Origin: Nanobdellati archaeon
GTDB lineage: Archaea > EX4484-52 > GLR71
DNA: 48,506 bases
Assembly: GCA_019429125.1 (NCBI GenBank)
Contig: JAHYJO010000012.1
Coordinates: forward strand, 1 to 48,506
Reading direction: 5' to 3'
The translations under genes were made by a program, and so were the position numbers. Each line of letters opens with the position of its first letter. Position 1 is the stretch's first letter. Positions 33,354 to 42,583 of the stretch are shown one piece after another. The notes beneath the pieces are model-generated. The model ran no database searches and was not told the DNA's origin. It saw only the letters and a program-made list of their open reading frames with translations.

Positions 33354-33569
33354 ATGATAAGGGCGCTATTAAAGGTTGATGGCACGGACGTCGCTGAAAT
33401 TATCAAGGATGGTTCTGAGACAAAAGTTAAAGTTAAGAGTATTTCAAAGATTTTAGCAACACCAATACTTACTAAAGTTGCTTTGGACTTGAAGCCTATA
33501 TTTGATTCAGAAGGAAATAAAATTAGCTTAGGAAAGACATTTTTCGCTGGGATTTTTGGGAAGAAATAA
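33354..33569 (+). CDS. Small hypothetical protein
   Basis: 71 residues from ATG 33354 (MIRALLKVDGTDVAEIIKDG); GGTGAT lies just upstream, inside the previous gene's end. The pattern of beta-strands and two short helices with basic end (FFAGIFGKK) is not recognised. Convergent with the S2P gene. Confidence 0.55.
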   Translation: MIRALLKVDGTDVAEIIKDGSETKVKVKSISKILATPILTKVALDLKPIFDSEGNKISLGKTFFAGIFGKK

Positions 33570-33630
33570 GTTTTTGTGTTCCAATTATGTCAATAATCAA
33601 ATGGTATTTTTTATCTGTTTAAAGTGTTGT

Positions 33631-34269
33631 CTAAAACATTCCCATCATAACATAACTTATTACTATAAGTCCCAACCATACACCTTTGTTCCAAGTGATT
33701 ATCTTTGAACCGTCAAGAGGTGGTATAGGTATCATATTAAACATTGCAAGGAAACAGCTGACATAGCCTATGCTTGATGCAAGGTCAAAACCGCTGACAG
33801 TCAATATTCCTGATAGAAATAACATGATTGTTGCAATTATAAGGTTTGCGACAGGACCTGCCATTGAGATGTATGCGTTTTCTTTTGGCGTGATTGTTGA
33901 GTGCACTTGTCCGAACATGTCTTTTCGCATGCTGTATATCATGACTGCTCCAGGGGCTGCTATAACAAAGTTACCATTTGTGACTATGGCAAGAATAAGT
34001 GCAAATTTAAGGCCGTTCCACCAAATCTGGTATCGTGCCTGGCATCCGTATTTGATTGCTGTGAATTTGTGGGCAAGTTCATGAGGTATGAATGCAAAGA
34101 ATATTATTGCAAGGTAAAATAAGTATATATTTAATGCGTCCGTGTTTAGATTAGAAACAAGATGATATCCGTATTGCCCATAGAAGAAGATGAATGCTAA
34201 GGCTAAAGTTGAGATGATTATATCTTTTATCTCTTTTGTATTAAAGCCTAATTGTTCGATTTTTATCAT
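33631..34269 (-). CDS. Site-2-type membrane metalloprotease (M50 family)
   Basis: Intramembrane zinc protease. 212 residues, six hydrophobic segments. Zinc-binding HELAHKF at H63/E64/H67 and the third ligand in NMIPIPPLDGSK are clear; GPVANLII follows between them as usual. No PDZ or CBS domain. Many archaea carry this compact form with unknown substrates. It is located downstream of the class III pilin gene, same strand, separated by a T-tract terminator. Confidence 0.92.
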   Translation of the reverse strand: MIKIEQLGFNTKEIKDIIISTLALAFIFFYGQYGYHLVSNLNTDALNIYLFYLAIIFFAFIPHELAHKFTAIKYGCQARYQIWWNGLKFALILAIVTNGNFVIAAPGAVMIYSMRKDMFGQVHSTITPKENAYISMAGPVANLIIATIMLFLSGILTVSGFDLASSIGYVSCFLAMFNMIPIPPLDGSKIITWNKGVWLGLIVISYVMMGMF

Positions 34270-34340
34270 TATATTAACCTGTATTATTCTATTAATAATT
34301 ATTATTTGTTATGTTATAAATTATATTAATGTTTTTATAT

Positions 34341-34371
34341 AGAAATAAGAAAAAAAGAAAGAAAAAAGAAT
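34341..34371 (-). terminator. T-tract terminator after the pilin gene (minus strand)
   Basis: The plus strand shows A-tracts (AAGAAAAAAAGAAAGAAAAA) that are T-tracts on the pilin transcript, starting about 13 bp after the stop. Consistent with a highly expressed gene. Confidence 0.6.
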
Positions 34372-34383
34372 AGATGTTATAAT

Positions 34384-34836
34384 CTATTCGTATGCACCGT
34401 TTATCTTACCACGAGCTGTGTGAGGCACACCATCTTTAGTAGTATAAGCAATTCCAAGATCATATGAATAACATGCACCTGGTGTTCCAGTAGGACCTGC
34501 TGTTCCACTTATGACTACACCTGCAGTACTTAAGTTCCAATCATTTGTACCTTGATTAATTGCTCCCGCATCTACACTAACACTTGTCAATTCTATGTTT
34601 TCACCAGCAGCATTTCGCAAGTTAAGTGTCAAAACACCAGTATCAGTTAATGCCCAATCTTTTACACTAACTTGTGTTCCTGCAAAACCCGTTACTGAGT
34701 TACCACAGCTACCGCCTCCGAAAAGACCCATATTCCAAAGAACTCCTGCAACAACAACTATTGCTAAAATAGCCCAACCATATGTCATTAGGTATTCTGT
34801 AGCGGATTGTCCCATTCTTTTTTTAAATATTTTCAT
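34384..34836 (-). CDS. Class III signal peptide pilin (QxSxEYL type)
   Basis: A structural pilin. From ATG 34836 (MKIFKKRMGQSATEYLMTYG) the chain is 150 residues. The basic leader ends RMG and the mature N-terminus is QSATEYLMTYGWAILAIVVV, i.e. a class III prepilin whose hydrophobic helix packs in the fibre core. The C-terminal domain is Gly/Thr/Ser/Asn-rich with Cys pairs possible (GGGSCGN; GACYSYD). GGAGGT sits 8 bp before the ATG, and a near-perfect BRE/TATA promoter is further upstream, so strong expression is expected. Processing by the EppA-like peptidase at 24.5 kb and assembly by the Tad-like motor at 36-40 kb are inferred. Confidence 0.9.
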   Translation of the reverse strand: MKIFKKRMGQSATEYLMTYGWAILAIVVVAGVLWNMGLFGGGSCGNSVTGFAGTQVSVKDWALTDTGVLTLNLRNAAGENIELTSVSVDAGAINQGTNDWNLSTAGVVISGTAGPTGTPGACYSYDLGIAYTTKDGVPHTARGKINGAYE

Positions 34837-34883
34837 TTGTACAACCTCCATAAATTTAATGGTAATATGAATTGATTTAATTA

Positions 34884-34900
34884 GTTTATATAACTTTCGG
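34884..34900 (-). promoter_or_regulatory. Strong BRE/TATA promoter of the pilin gene
   Basis: On the minus strand CCGAAAGT (BRE) is directly followed by TATATAAAC (TATA), about 50 bp before the ATG. Together with GGAGGT it is the best-formed expression signal in the window. Confidence 0.75.
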
Positions 34901-34936
34901 TTTTGGAATTGAGGTGTCCATAGTCTGAATTTTTGT

Positions 34937-35656
34937 CTATAATAGTATGTATATTATGAAAATCAATATTGGTTGGTGTATAATGTATATAATGAGTGAT
35001 TTTTGCCCTAGTGTAGTCAGAGGTTTTACATATTTTTGTATTTTTGGAATTTTTATCTTTCTTTTTCCGTCTGGATAAAATGTGTGTCCAAAATAGATTC
35101 CTATAAGGATTATACCGAACCAGGGTAACAGTGGAAAGTAGTCAAGTGTATAAAATGATTCTGGTCTCAGTCCTAAAAATAGGAAGTATGGTATGTTTAT
35201 TGTAAATGTCTTTAAATATAATCCCGTGGCGATTATTGCTGAACCAAGTATGAGGTTCGCATTTTTTAGCTTTAAGAATGGGTATATAATAATTATTGAG
35301 AGTCCTATGAAATGAAGTATACCGAAATAAATAGTGCCTTTGTCTAGAAAAAGATATGTCATTGCTGTAATCATGAGACCTAATGAAAATATTTTTGCGC
35401 CTCTTAGTATGTATTTTTGTAGAATTTTGGTCTTATTGTATTTATTTCGTATCTTTGAAAAGCTTATCGTCAATGAAATGCCTACAAGCAATATAAATAT
35501 TGTGGCTGATGTTCGTCCTATGAACCAGAATGGTCCGGACCATAGATTAAAATTTATATATGTAAAATAGTTGAGGTCATATAGTGTGTGATAAAATATC
35601 ATAAAGATTATAGCTATGCCTCTTAGTGCGTCAATCTCATAGAAACGTTCTTGCAT
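34937..35656 (-). CDS. DUF1624 / heparan-alpha-glucosaminide N-acetyltransferase-like membrane protein
   Basis: 239 residues with about seven hydrophobic helices. The start RFYEIDALRGIAIIFMIFYHTLYDL is typical of DUF1624 acyltransferase-like proteins, as is the PLLPWFGIILIGI segment. They are thought to acetylate surface sugars using cytosolic acetyl-CoA. It lies between the pilin and the small gene next to the Tad operon; a part in surface-glycan modification is plausible. Confidence 0.8.
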   Translation of the reverse strand: MQERFYEIDALRGIAIIFMIFYHTLYDLNYFTYINFNLWSGPFWFIGRTSATIFILLVGISLTISFSKIRNKYNKTKILQKYILRGAKIFSLGLMITAMTYLFLDKGTIYFGILHFIGLSIIIIYPFLKLKNANLILGSAIIATGLYLKTFTINIPYFLFLGLRPESFYTLDYFPLLPWFGIILIGIYFGHTFYPDGKRKIKIPKIQKYVKPLTTLGQKSLIIYIIHQPILIFIIYILL

Positions 35657-35682
35657 ATCTAATAAGTAGTTGTTCTTGTTTA

Positions 35683-36180
35683 TTAATTGTTTTTATATGT
35701 ATTGTCTGTATCGAGACTTGAGATTAAATGTGATATGACTTGATTGAGTGTTGGTTTTTTGTTGGGTTGTATGTAATCATAGTTTTTAGGTTTTTGTGGA
35801 TTATAATTTGGAGTAAAGTTGTTTGAAATATATGTTTTGAAATCTTCGATTCTTTCATATAATGCTTTTGTATTTATTTTTAATATCGTTATAGTTTCAT
35901 CTATTTCAGGGTTCATGTGTATTAAACTAAATAGTTTTTTAGTGTTTAAGTTTGAAGGAATATAACCTTGATTGTTATCTATAATTTGTACTTGATTAAA
36001 GAAGTATTCTTTTTTGTTTTTTGTAATCTCATTTAAATATTCTGAGCACAATTCTAACCAATATAATCTATCTATTATCATTTTATACTGTTCGTATGTG
36101 TCAGTGAGATCTTTCACGTAATTGAATGATGCTTGAAGATAAGGTGTTAATGGTAAGTTTTTATTTATTTTAGATGCCAT
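35683..36180 (-). CDS. Hypothetical helical protein next to the pilus motor operon
   Basis: 165 residues, helical, rich in Tyr/Asn/Lys (DRLYWLELCSEYLNEITK). No signal or membrane segment, no recognised family. The C-terminal part is Pro/Asn-rich. It is about 50 bp downstream of the second GspF-like gene on the same strand, so it may be co-expressed with the motor. Confidence 0.55.
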   Translation of the reverse strand: MASKINKNLPLTPYLQASFNYVKDLTDTYEQYKMIIDRLYWLELCSEYLNEITKNKKEYFFNQVQIIDNNQGYIPSNLNTKKLFSLIHMNPEIDETITILKINTKALYERIEDFKTYISNNFTPNYNPQKPKNYDYIQPNKKPTLNQVISHLISSLDTDNTYKNN

Positions 36181-36226
36181 ATTAGTTACTGAGTAATTAT
36201 ATCGTTATATAATGTTGTTCACTTTT

Positions 36227-37288
36227 TTAAGCAAGTCCACCCATTGCAGCAGCTACAAGTGCTCTTGAAATGAAGAACAAGCTTAAGGCTACCACGGTGA
36301 AACCTGGGCTATATTTTACTGAGTGTTTTATGTTGCCGAATTTTATCAGTGATATCAGCATGCCACCGAATATTGTCGTTATTGCAAGGGCTGCTGCTGC
36401 AAAGAATGTAAAAAATACTGAGTCCACCTCTGAACTGCTAGGTGTGATTTTCAGGATTCCTGCACCTATGTCTGCATCGCTATTGGTATCAACATCACCC
36501 CACATATTTGATGTGCTTTCAATAAGATAATTTGATATTGCAAACATGACGGGCGCTGCGATGACTCCTGCCAATATTATGAAAATTATGTACATCTGTA
36601 CACTTGTGTTTATCTCTTTCTGGAGAGTCTTGCTTGTCTCTATGTCTTTTGCGCTTTCTTCAAGAAGTGTTGCAGTATTTCCACCAGACCTTATGCCTTC
36701 CATAAGTAAAGTAACGGTTCGTTTAAGGTGACCTGAATTTATTCTTTCAGTCATACTATTGAATGCTTCGGTTATTTCTATACCTCCATATATCTTGAAT
36801 GCGGTCTTTTTGATTTCATTTGATAATGTACCAAATTCATCTCTTGCTGCAAATAGGAGTGCCTTGTCTATAGTAAGTCCTGATTTTATGTTTGATGCTG
36901 CAAGGATTAAAAGGTCTGGCAATACTTTTTCTATATTTTTTGTTCTTTTTTCTGCTGTAACTGTGAATATTATATATGGCATGATTATTCCTGCTATAAG
37001 AATTATACCAATAATGATTGAGGCAACAATTATGTTCATGTTTATTGATAGATATGCAATTGCAAATATTGTGAATAAAATTATGTATGTTGTCTTGATG
37101 GTGCTTGTGATATATCTATAAATAGGCAGTTCGATTCCTGCATATATGGCTTCCATTTCAAGTTTTTGCCTATATTTGTTGGGTAAGTTGCCGTATATTA
37201 TTTTTGCATAATCTTTTTTTGGTCTGGCTATCGCTTTATTTTTATCTTGTGTCTTTTTTTTGTTTTCTTTTAGTCTTTCTTTTTTCAT
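36227..37288 (-). CDS. tadC: GspF/TadC-like pilus platform membrane protein
   Basis: An inner-membrane platform protein of a type IV filament machine. 353 residues from ATG 37288, which overlaps the preceding stop by one base (TGATG). After a Lys-rich cytosolic start come two hydrophobic segments (TYIILFTIFAIAYLSI; ASIIIGIILIAGIIM), a T2SSF domain (LPDLLILAASNIKSGLTIDKAL), and two to three C-terminal membrane segments. Having two separate T2SSF proteins is the TadB/TadC arrangement, as in archaeal Epd and bacterial Tad systems, rather than the single FlaJ of archaella. Confidence 0.85.
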   Translation of the reverse strand: MKKERLKENKKKTQDKNKAIARPKKDYAKIIYGNLPNKYRQKLEMEAIYAGIELPIYRYITSTIKTTYIILFTIFAIAYLSINMNIIVASIIIGIILIAGIIMPYIIFTVTAEKRTKNIEKVLPDLLILAASNIKSGLTIDKALLFAARDEFGTLSNEIKKTAFKIYGGIEITEAFNSMTERINSGHLKRTVTLLMEGIRSGGNTATLLEESAKDIETSKTLQKEINTSVQMYIIFIILAGVIAAPVMFAISNYLIESTSNMWGDVDTNSDADIGAGILKITPSSSEVDSVFFTFFAAAALAITTIFGGMLISLIKFGNIKHSVKYSPGFTVVALSLFFISRALVAAAMGGLA

Positions 37289-38163
37289 CAAAGTTTCACC
37301 AAGGGTCTTTTGGTCTTTACGATATTTAAAAATAATAATTGAAATAATAATAAACCTACCAGTATTCCATAAAATAGTGTTTTTCCTATAATCATGCCTG
37401 TGAAACTTGAAAGTAACATCAAGAATGTGATTCCTAAAGATGGTACGATGACACCTATCATCATGTACATAAGTGTGTACGGATTTAATTCCTGGCCGTA
37501 TCTTTTGATTGAGAGTATCTGATCTTTGATTATGTTGTCTACTGTTGATTGAAGTGTTTTTTCAAGTGCTGTTCCGGTCTTTAGTGAGTTGAGTATCTGC
37601 CAGAATGATTTTCGGTATGTGAATGATGGGTTCTGTATTATGTTTTCTTCAAGCGCTTCAATTTCGGATTTACCACCGTTAATCTGTTGAAGCATTTTTT
37701 TTATATTTTCTGAGACTTTTCCGTAGCCGTCTGATATTGTAACAAGTGATTGGTAAATGGGTATACCGGATTTGACTTCTATGAGTAGGTGTCTTAGTGC
37801 GTATGGTAGTTCAGCATCAATCATTCTTGCATCTTTTAGTGCTTTTGTTTTTGGGGCGTAAAGTCCTGAATAAAAGCTAAATATGAACATAATAGGTATT
37901 ATTATTGCACCTAGTGCTAAAAGACTAATGTTTTTTGTGAATATTGAAAGTATTACAAACATTGCACCCATCATGGCTGATGTGTTTGCTGATTTGTAGA
38001 GGCATATTGCAATGTGTGTTTTTGGGTCTATTTTATTTCCTGATTGAGCAAGATCTGTATTTATGTCTGGAAAAAGGGTTGATAGATGTTCTGCAAAACT
38101 TAGGAATTTTTTTGGCGGTTCTATTTTGATTTTTTTATTTTTCATAAGAGATATCGCCTTCAT
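37288..38163 (-). CDS. tadB: GspF/TadB-like pilus platform membrane protein
   Basis: 291 residues (or 285 if the second ATG, preceded by AAGGCGAT, is used). Cytosolic start, two hydrophobic segments, a T2SSF domain (ELPYALRHLLIEVKSGIPIY) and two C-terminal membrane helices. It starts 3 bp after the ATPase stop and overlaps the next platform gene by one base, so ATPase and both platform proteins are translated together. Confidence 0.85.
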   Translation of the reverse strand: MKAISLMKNKKIKIEPPKKFLSFAEHLSTLFPDINTDLAQSGNKIDPKTHIAICLYKSANTSAMMGAMFVILSIFTKNISLLALGAIIIPIMFIFSFYSGLYAPKTKALKDARMIDAELPYALRHLLIEVKSGIPIYQSLVTISDGYGKVSENIKKMLQQINGGKSEIEALEENIIQNPSFTYRKSFWQILNSLKTGTALEKTLQSTVDNIIKDQILSIKRYGQELNPYTLMYMMIGVIVPSLGITFLMLLSSFTGMIIGKTLFYGILVGLLLFQLLFLNIVKTKRPLVKL

Positions 38164-38166
38164 ATT

Positions 38167-40266
38167 TTAGTCTATTATTTTTGTTTCTGCCATTAGTTCT
38201 GGTCCTAACAGTTCGGATGGGTCTGCATTTTGTTTTGCTAGATCTACAATCTTTGTTTCATTTCTATAATATTCTGCAAAGACTTTTCCTACTGCATTTA
38301 CACTTTTTATGTTATAATCTAACATCCATTGCAGTATTGTCTGTTTATTTTTTAGATCTTCTTCAACTTCAATTTCGTTCATTCCAGTTAATAGATGAAT
38401 TTCGTTCAAGAGTCGTATAAATCGTCCAACTTTTTCAAAAGTATCATCTCTTGCATTCCATTTGTATATGACATTAACCTTATTTGATAAATCTTCAAGA
38501 GGTATTATTTCTGCAAGTTCAAGATTTCGCCTTATGCCTTTTCTTCTGTGTCTGTATTGGATAAGCATCAAATGAAGTGCACTGATTAGTGGTTCTGGTA
38601 AGTCTATTGGGGGGTTGGTAAGTCTTTTGTATGCTTGATCTGCTGTGTCTGAGTGGAATGTTGCATATGCTGAGTGTCCTGTTCTGATTGCTTCAAACAT
38701 TACTTCTGCTTCTTTTGCTCGTCGTATTTCTCCTACAATGATTCTGTCTGGACGCATACGGAGTGCATTTGCAAGAAGGTCAAGCATACTTACGCCACCT
38801 TGTCCTTCTGGATTTGGTTCTCTTGATGAGAATGGTATCCAGTGCAGGTATTTAGGTAATTGTATTTCTCGGGTATCCTCAATTGACAATATTCTTTGGT
38901 TGGGGGGTATGAATGGGATTAGTGCATTTAGTAGCGATGTCTTTCCTGAGGCAGTACCTCCAACGACAAGTATATTTAGTTCGAATTGCATTGAAAGCCA
39001 TATGATTGCTGCAACTTCAATAGATAAAGTTTTTATTTTTGGGTCAATCATGTTTATTATTGTCCATGGAGATCTTGAGAACCGTCTAATCGTTATTGTG
39101 TTACCTTTAGTTGATATTGGGAACAGTGTCGCATTGACTCTGTCTCCAGTTGATAAGTGCGCATCCATCAGTGGGTGGACATTTGTTATCTGTCGTCCGA
39201 CTTTTCTACCTATGGCTGCCATGTAATTGTATATAGTCTCTTCATTTTTGAAAGTGATTGTGGTCTTTACCCAACCGAATTTTTTGTGATAGACCCATAC
39301 AGGTTCTTCACAGTTATTTATGACAATCTCTTCAAGATAGTTATCATTTAAAAGAATTTCTATATCTCCAAGACCGAGCATTTCATGGATAAGTATACCA
39401 ACAAGTATCTTTTTTTCATTTTCACTCGATTCTGGTAGGAGTTGTCCTAATATATCCATAGCTTTAACCATGAATTTTTCTTTAACTTCTGTATATGTTT
39501 TAGGATCTATGAATTCTGAAGTTGTCAGTTGTACCATCGATATGACTTCTTCCCTTACATGATTTAATATTGCATGTGTGGCTTCGTGAAGTTTTGGTTG
39601 TTCAACAGAATAAATGGGTATGTATTCGTCTTCATTCTCTAAGATTGTAATTTGTGCAGTAAGGTTATCGGAAGTTATTTCATATTCTAAGAGTATTTTA
39701 TCATTTGTATTTGATGTTTTGTTTATATTTGTTTTTGGTTCTTTGTTTTTGATTTCTGTATGTTTTTTGTTATTTTCTTTATGTTCTGTTTTTATTTGCT
39801 CTTTAGGTTTATTTTCAATAGGTTTTTCTTTCATTTCATTTTTTTGTTTGTTTTCTGTTTGCCCTTCGTTATCTTTTTGTTCTTTGTCTGGTTGTTCAAT
39901 ATTATCTTTATTATCATCATCTGTTTTAGTTTTAAATGATAGTATTTTGTCTATTGGGTTCTTTTTGTCTTGTTTATTATTATTATTATTATTATTATTC
40001 GTTCTATTTTTTTGGGAAGTATCAATTATATCTTTTGAATGTTTAAATGAGTCAGTAATCTTATTTTTTATTTCTTGATGTTCTTTGTTCGTTTTTGTAT
40101 GTTTATCTGTATCTTTTTTCTGTGCGTTTGTTTTAATTTTATTTAGTTTGTCTTTGATGTCGTTTTTATTTATTTTTTTTGTTTTTTTGATAGGTTTGTT
40201 TTTACTATTTTTTTTGCTGAAGAATTCTGAGAATATATCTGAATAATTATTGCTATTAGATTTCAT
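38167..40266 (-). CDS. tadA: Type II/IV secretion (TadA/GspE-like) pilus assembly ATPase with a long disordered N-terminus
   Basis: Hexameric motor for pilin polymerisation. 699 residues. Residues 1-190 are Lys/Asn/Glu low-complexity, with eight Asn in a row near 90-97. The conserved part starts about 195: an N-terminal domain (KILVGILIHEMLGLGDIEIL), Walker A GGTASGKTS (436-443), Asp box SIEDTREIQLP, Walker B RPDRIIVGEIRRAKEAE and His box GHSAYATFHSDTADQA. All ATPase motifs are intact. The N-terminal tail has no counterpart in usual TadA/FlaI and may tether the motor. Confidence 0.9.
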   Translation of the reverse strand: MKSNSNNYSDIFSEFFSKKNSKNKPIKKTKKINKNDIKDKLNKIKTNAQKKDTDKHTKTNKEHQEIKNKITDSFKHSKDIIDTSQKNRTNNNNNNNNKQDKKNPIDKILSFKTKTDDDNKDNIEQPDKEQKDNEGQTENKQKNEMKEKPIENKPKEQIKTEHKENNKKHTEIKNKEPKTNINKTSNTNDKILLEYEITSDNLTAQITILENEDEYIPIYSVEQPKLHEATHAILNHVREEVISMVQLTTSEFIDPKTYTEVKEKFMVKAMDILGQLLPESSENEKKILVGILIHEMLGLGDIEILLNDNYLEEIVINNCEEPVWVYHKKFGWVKTTITFKNEETIYNYMAAIGRKVGRQITNVHPLMDAHLSTGDRVNATLFPISTKGNTITIRRFSRSPWTIINMIDPKIKTLSIEVAAIIWLSMQFELNILVVGGTASGKTSLLNALIPFIPPNQRILSIEDTREIQLPKYLHWIPFSSREPNPEGQGGVSMLDLLANALRMRPDRIIVGEIRRAKEAEVMFEAIRTGHSAYATFHSDTADQAYKRLTNPPIDLPEPLISALHLMLIQYRHRRKGIRRNLELAEIIPLEDLSNKVNVIYKWNARDDTFEKVGRFIRLLNEIHLLTGMNEIEVEEDLKNKQTILQWMLDYNIKSVNAVGKVFAEYYRNETKIVDLAKQNADPSELLGPELMAETKIID
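39977..40000. repeat. (ATT)n trinucleotide microsatellite inside the pilus ATPase gene
   Basis: Eight successive ATT units encode the Asn run. Slippage by whole units would change the number of Asn without shifting frame. Confidence 0.8.
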
Positions 40267-40327
40267 ATTAACTCAAGAATAATTGTGTGTCTACAGTATA
40301 TATTGTTATACTGTTTATGTCTGGACT

Positions 40328-41737
40328 TTATAGTCTCTCAAATGCATCTGCAATCTGGATAATTTTTCCTTCTTCTTTGTGATTGCCTAAAAGATGAAGT
40401 CCTACTGGCATTTCTTTTGAAGTCCCGCAAGGTACAGAAATCATGGGTATCCCTGCAAGATTGGGTCCGACTGTCAAAATATCCATTGCATATGTCTCAA
40501 CAGGTGTGAGTTTTTCTATTTCTGAAAATTTTGGTGCAATCATGGGCATTGTTGGTGTTGCAAGAACGTCTACCTTATTGAATGCTTTCTTGAAGTCTTC
40601 AATAATCTTTGTCCTCACTTTAAGCGCTTTAAGATAATATTGGTCTCGGTATCCTGCCATTCTTGCATAAGTGCCCAAGATAACTCGTCTTTTTGCTTCA
40701 TCACCTAAATATTTACCTCTGGTCGTTGAGAAATATTCAGTGAAATGTCCTTTTATTTCGTCTTGTGCACCGTAGCGCATACCGCAGTATTTTGCGAGAT
40801 TTGTTGATGCTTCGACAGTTGCGATTATGTAATATGCAGGTATTGCATATTCTGTTGTGGGAAGTGTTATGTCCAATGTTTTTGCGCCTAATTCTTCAAG
40901 CTGTGATATTGCATTTCTTACTTTTTTTTCTACATCTTTGTCTATATTATTAAAATATTCGTTTGGTATACCTATCTTCATGCCTTTTATGTCTTTTCCT
41001 GTATACTTTGTGAAATCATAGGTATCTTCTTGTATGCTTGTCTGGTCAAGTGGATCTTTTCCTGCAATGAGGGATAACATAAGTGCTGAGTCTTTGACAG
41101 TCTTTGATATGGGACCTATCTTATCAAGGGAATTTGCATAGTCTATAAGGCCGTATCTTGAGACTCTTCCGTATGTGGGAGTGAGGCCTACAACTCCACA
41201 GAATGCTGCTGGGCAGGAAATAGAGCCTCCTGTTGATTCTCCAATTGCTATGTGTGGCATATTTATTGTTTTTGTAAACCCTCCGGCACCACCTGACGAA
41301 CCGCCACAGCTCCTTGTTGTGTCAATTGGATTTTTTGGGATACCATATGCTGAATATGTTGAGAATGTTCCAAAACCGAATTCGTCTTGTACCGTTTTTC
41401 CAATTATTATGCTACCGTTTTGTTTTCCACGCGAAATGGCGGTTGCATCAAAAGGAGGTATATAATTTTTGAGTATTTTTGATCCTGCAGTTGACTTGAT
41501 TCCTTTGGTGCATATGTTATCTTTTACTGATACTGGTAAACCTGACAACCTTGTTTTCCTGTCGAGTTTGTCTATTTCTTTTTCAGCGTCTTTTTTTGAT
41601 ATGGTAACGAAGTAGTTATATTTTTTTTGGATGTTTTCAGTCTCTTCAAAGAATTTAGAGTAAAAATCTTTTGTGTCTATGTTTCCGTCTTTTGATTCTT
41701 TTATGAAATCCGATACTGACATCTTTGAGTATTGCAT
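40328..41737 (-). CDS. gatA: Aspartyl/glutamyl-tRNA(Asn/Gln) amidotransferase subunit A
   Basis: Releases ammonia from glutamine (or asparagine) for tRNA-dependent amidation of Asp-tRNA(Asn) and/or Glu-tRNA(Gln). 469 residues. The amidase Ser-cisSer-Lys triad is in place: K72 in VSVKDNI, S148 in CGGSSGGAGG and S172 in STGGSISCPAAFCG, with spacing as in known GatA. gatC lies 60 bp upstream in the same direction; gatB is not in the window. Confidence 0.95.
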   Translation of the reverse strand: MQYSKMSVSDFIKESKDGNIDTKDFYSKFFEETENIQKKYNYFVTISKKDAEKEIDKLDRKTRLSGLPVSVKDNICTKGIKSTAGSKILKNYIPPFDATAISRGKQNGSIIIGKTVQDEFGFGTFSTYSAYGIPKNPIDTTRSCGGSSGGAGGFTKTINMPHIAIGESTGGSISCPAAFCGVVGLTPTYGRVSRYGLIDYANSLDKIGPISKTVKDSALMLSLIAGKDPLDQTSIQEDTYDFTKYTGKDIKGMKIGIPNEYFNNIDKDVEKKVRNAISQLEELGAKTLDITLPTTEYAIPAYYIIATVEASTNLAKYCGMRYGAQDEIKGHFTEYFSTTRGKYLGDEAKRRVILGTYARMAGYRDQYYLKALKVRTKIIEDFKKAFNKVDVLATPTMPMIAPKFSEIEKLTPVETYAMDILTVGPNLAGIPMISVPCGTSKEMPVGLHLLGNHKEEGKIIQIADAFERL

Positions 41738-41796
41738 AATTATTACCTATTAATATCTTATTTATTATATTATTTTATTTATCTATAGTTTTTTTC

Positions 41797-42081
41797 CTAA
41801 ATTGCTTTTGGTCCTTTGAAATATCCCTCTTCTATATCTTTTGCGTTTTTAAGTGCGTCTTTCTGTTTTAGGCTTGTTTCTATCTTATCTTTGCGCATGA
41901 TGTTTTTGACTTCTACAGGCTGGAAAGTGGGTTCTGTATTGGTTGTGTCTATTTTTTCAAGCTTTTTGAAACTATCAAGGATGTTATCAAGATCTTTTTC
42001 AAAATTCTTTTTTTCTTCAGCAGTCAGTTCAAGCCGTGCAATGTTAGCGACTTTTTCAATTCGTTCTGTCATCTTGTTCAC
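41797..42081 (-). CDS. gatC: Aspartyl/glutamyl-tRNA amidotransferase subunit C
   Basis: A small linker subunit stabilising GatA-GatB. 94 residues: IEKVANIARLELTAEEKKNF at the start, DILDSFKKLEKIDTTNTEPT in the middle, and a C-terminal end with GYFKGPKAI. These are the family landmarks. It forms gatCA with the next gene. Confidence 0.93.
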   Translation of the reverse strand: MNKMTERIEKVANIARLELTAEEKKNFEKDLDNILDSFKKLEKIDTTNTEPTFQPVEVKNIMRKDKIETSLKQKDALKNAKDIEEGYFKGPKAI

Positions 42082-42583
42082 TTCTGATTAATATTTTTTA
42101 CTTTAACTTTTATATTTTTGGTGTTTTTAGTCTTTGGGTTCCACAAGAAATGAAGGTTGTGTGGGTATTTTGTGGTTTTGTATTGTTATAGCACTATATT
42201 ATCAGTTTTGATTTTTTGTTTTTAATGTTTCAAAAAACGGCATCAATAGCTCTGTTATTTTTTGTATGTAGTATATGTGATGTTTAATATATATTCTATA
42301 GAATAGTAAACTATATATACTATTAATGTAAAATAAAAGTTAGTATGGTCGACAAATTTGGGCGTTTGTGACCGATTAAAAATGATTTATTTGAATTTGG
42401 GCATTCAAATATGTTGGGCAAAAATCTTCTTTGGGTTACTGTTAGTTTTATTTGTGTCAGAGACAATTAGGCAAAATCTCTACAAGTAAAGTGTATTTCA
42501 GAATAAATATATATTATGGTGGTTGAATATATAGTTCGTAATATATGTATTTGAATATATATTTTTTATTTGGGGGAATTAAT
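42082..42583. other. Intergenic region between gatC and ftsZ2
   Basis: No gene found. A 14-bp palindrome TATTCTATAGAATA lies at 42292-42305, next to AT-rich TATATATACTATTAA; several TATA-like strings lie further toward ftsZ2. It is likely a divergent promoter region for gatCA and ftsZ2, and the palindrome may be an operator. Confidence 0.5.

Noticed and set aside
39977-40000. Phase-variable switch in the pilus ATPase gene
   Set aside because: The repeat unit is three bases, so slippage cannot shift the frame.
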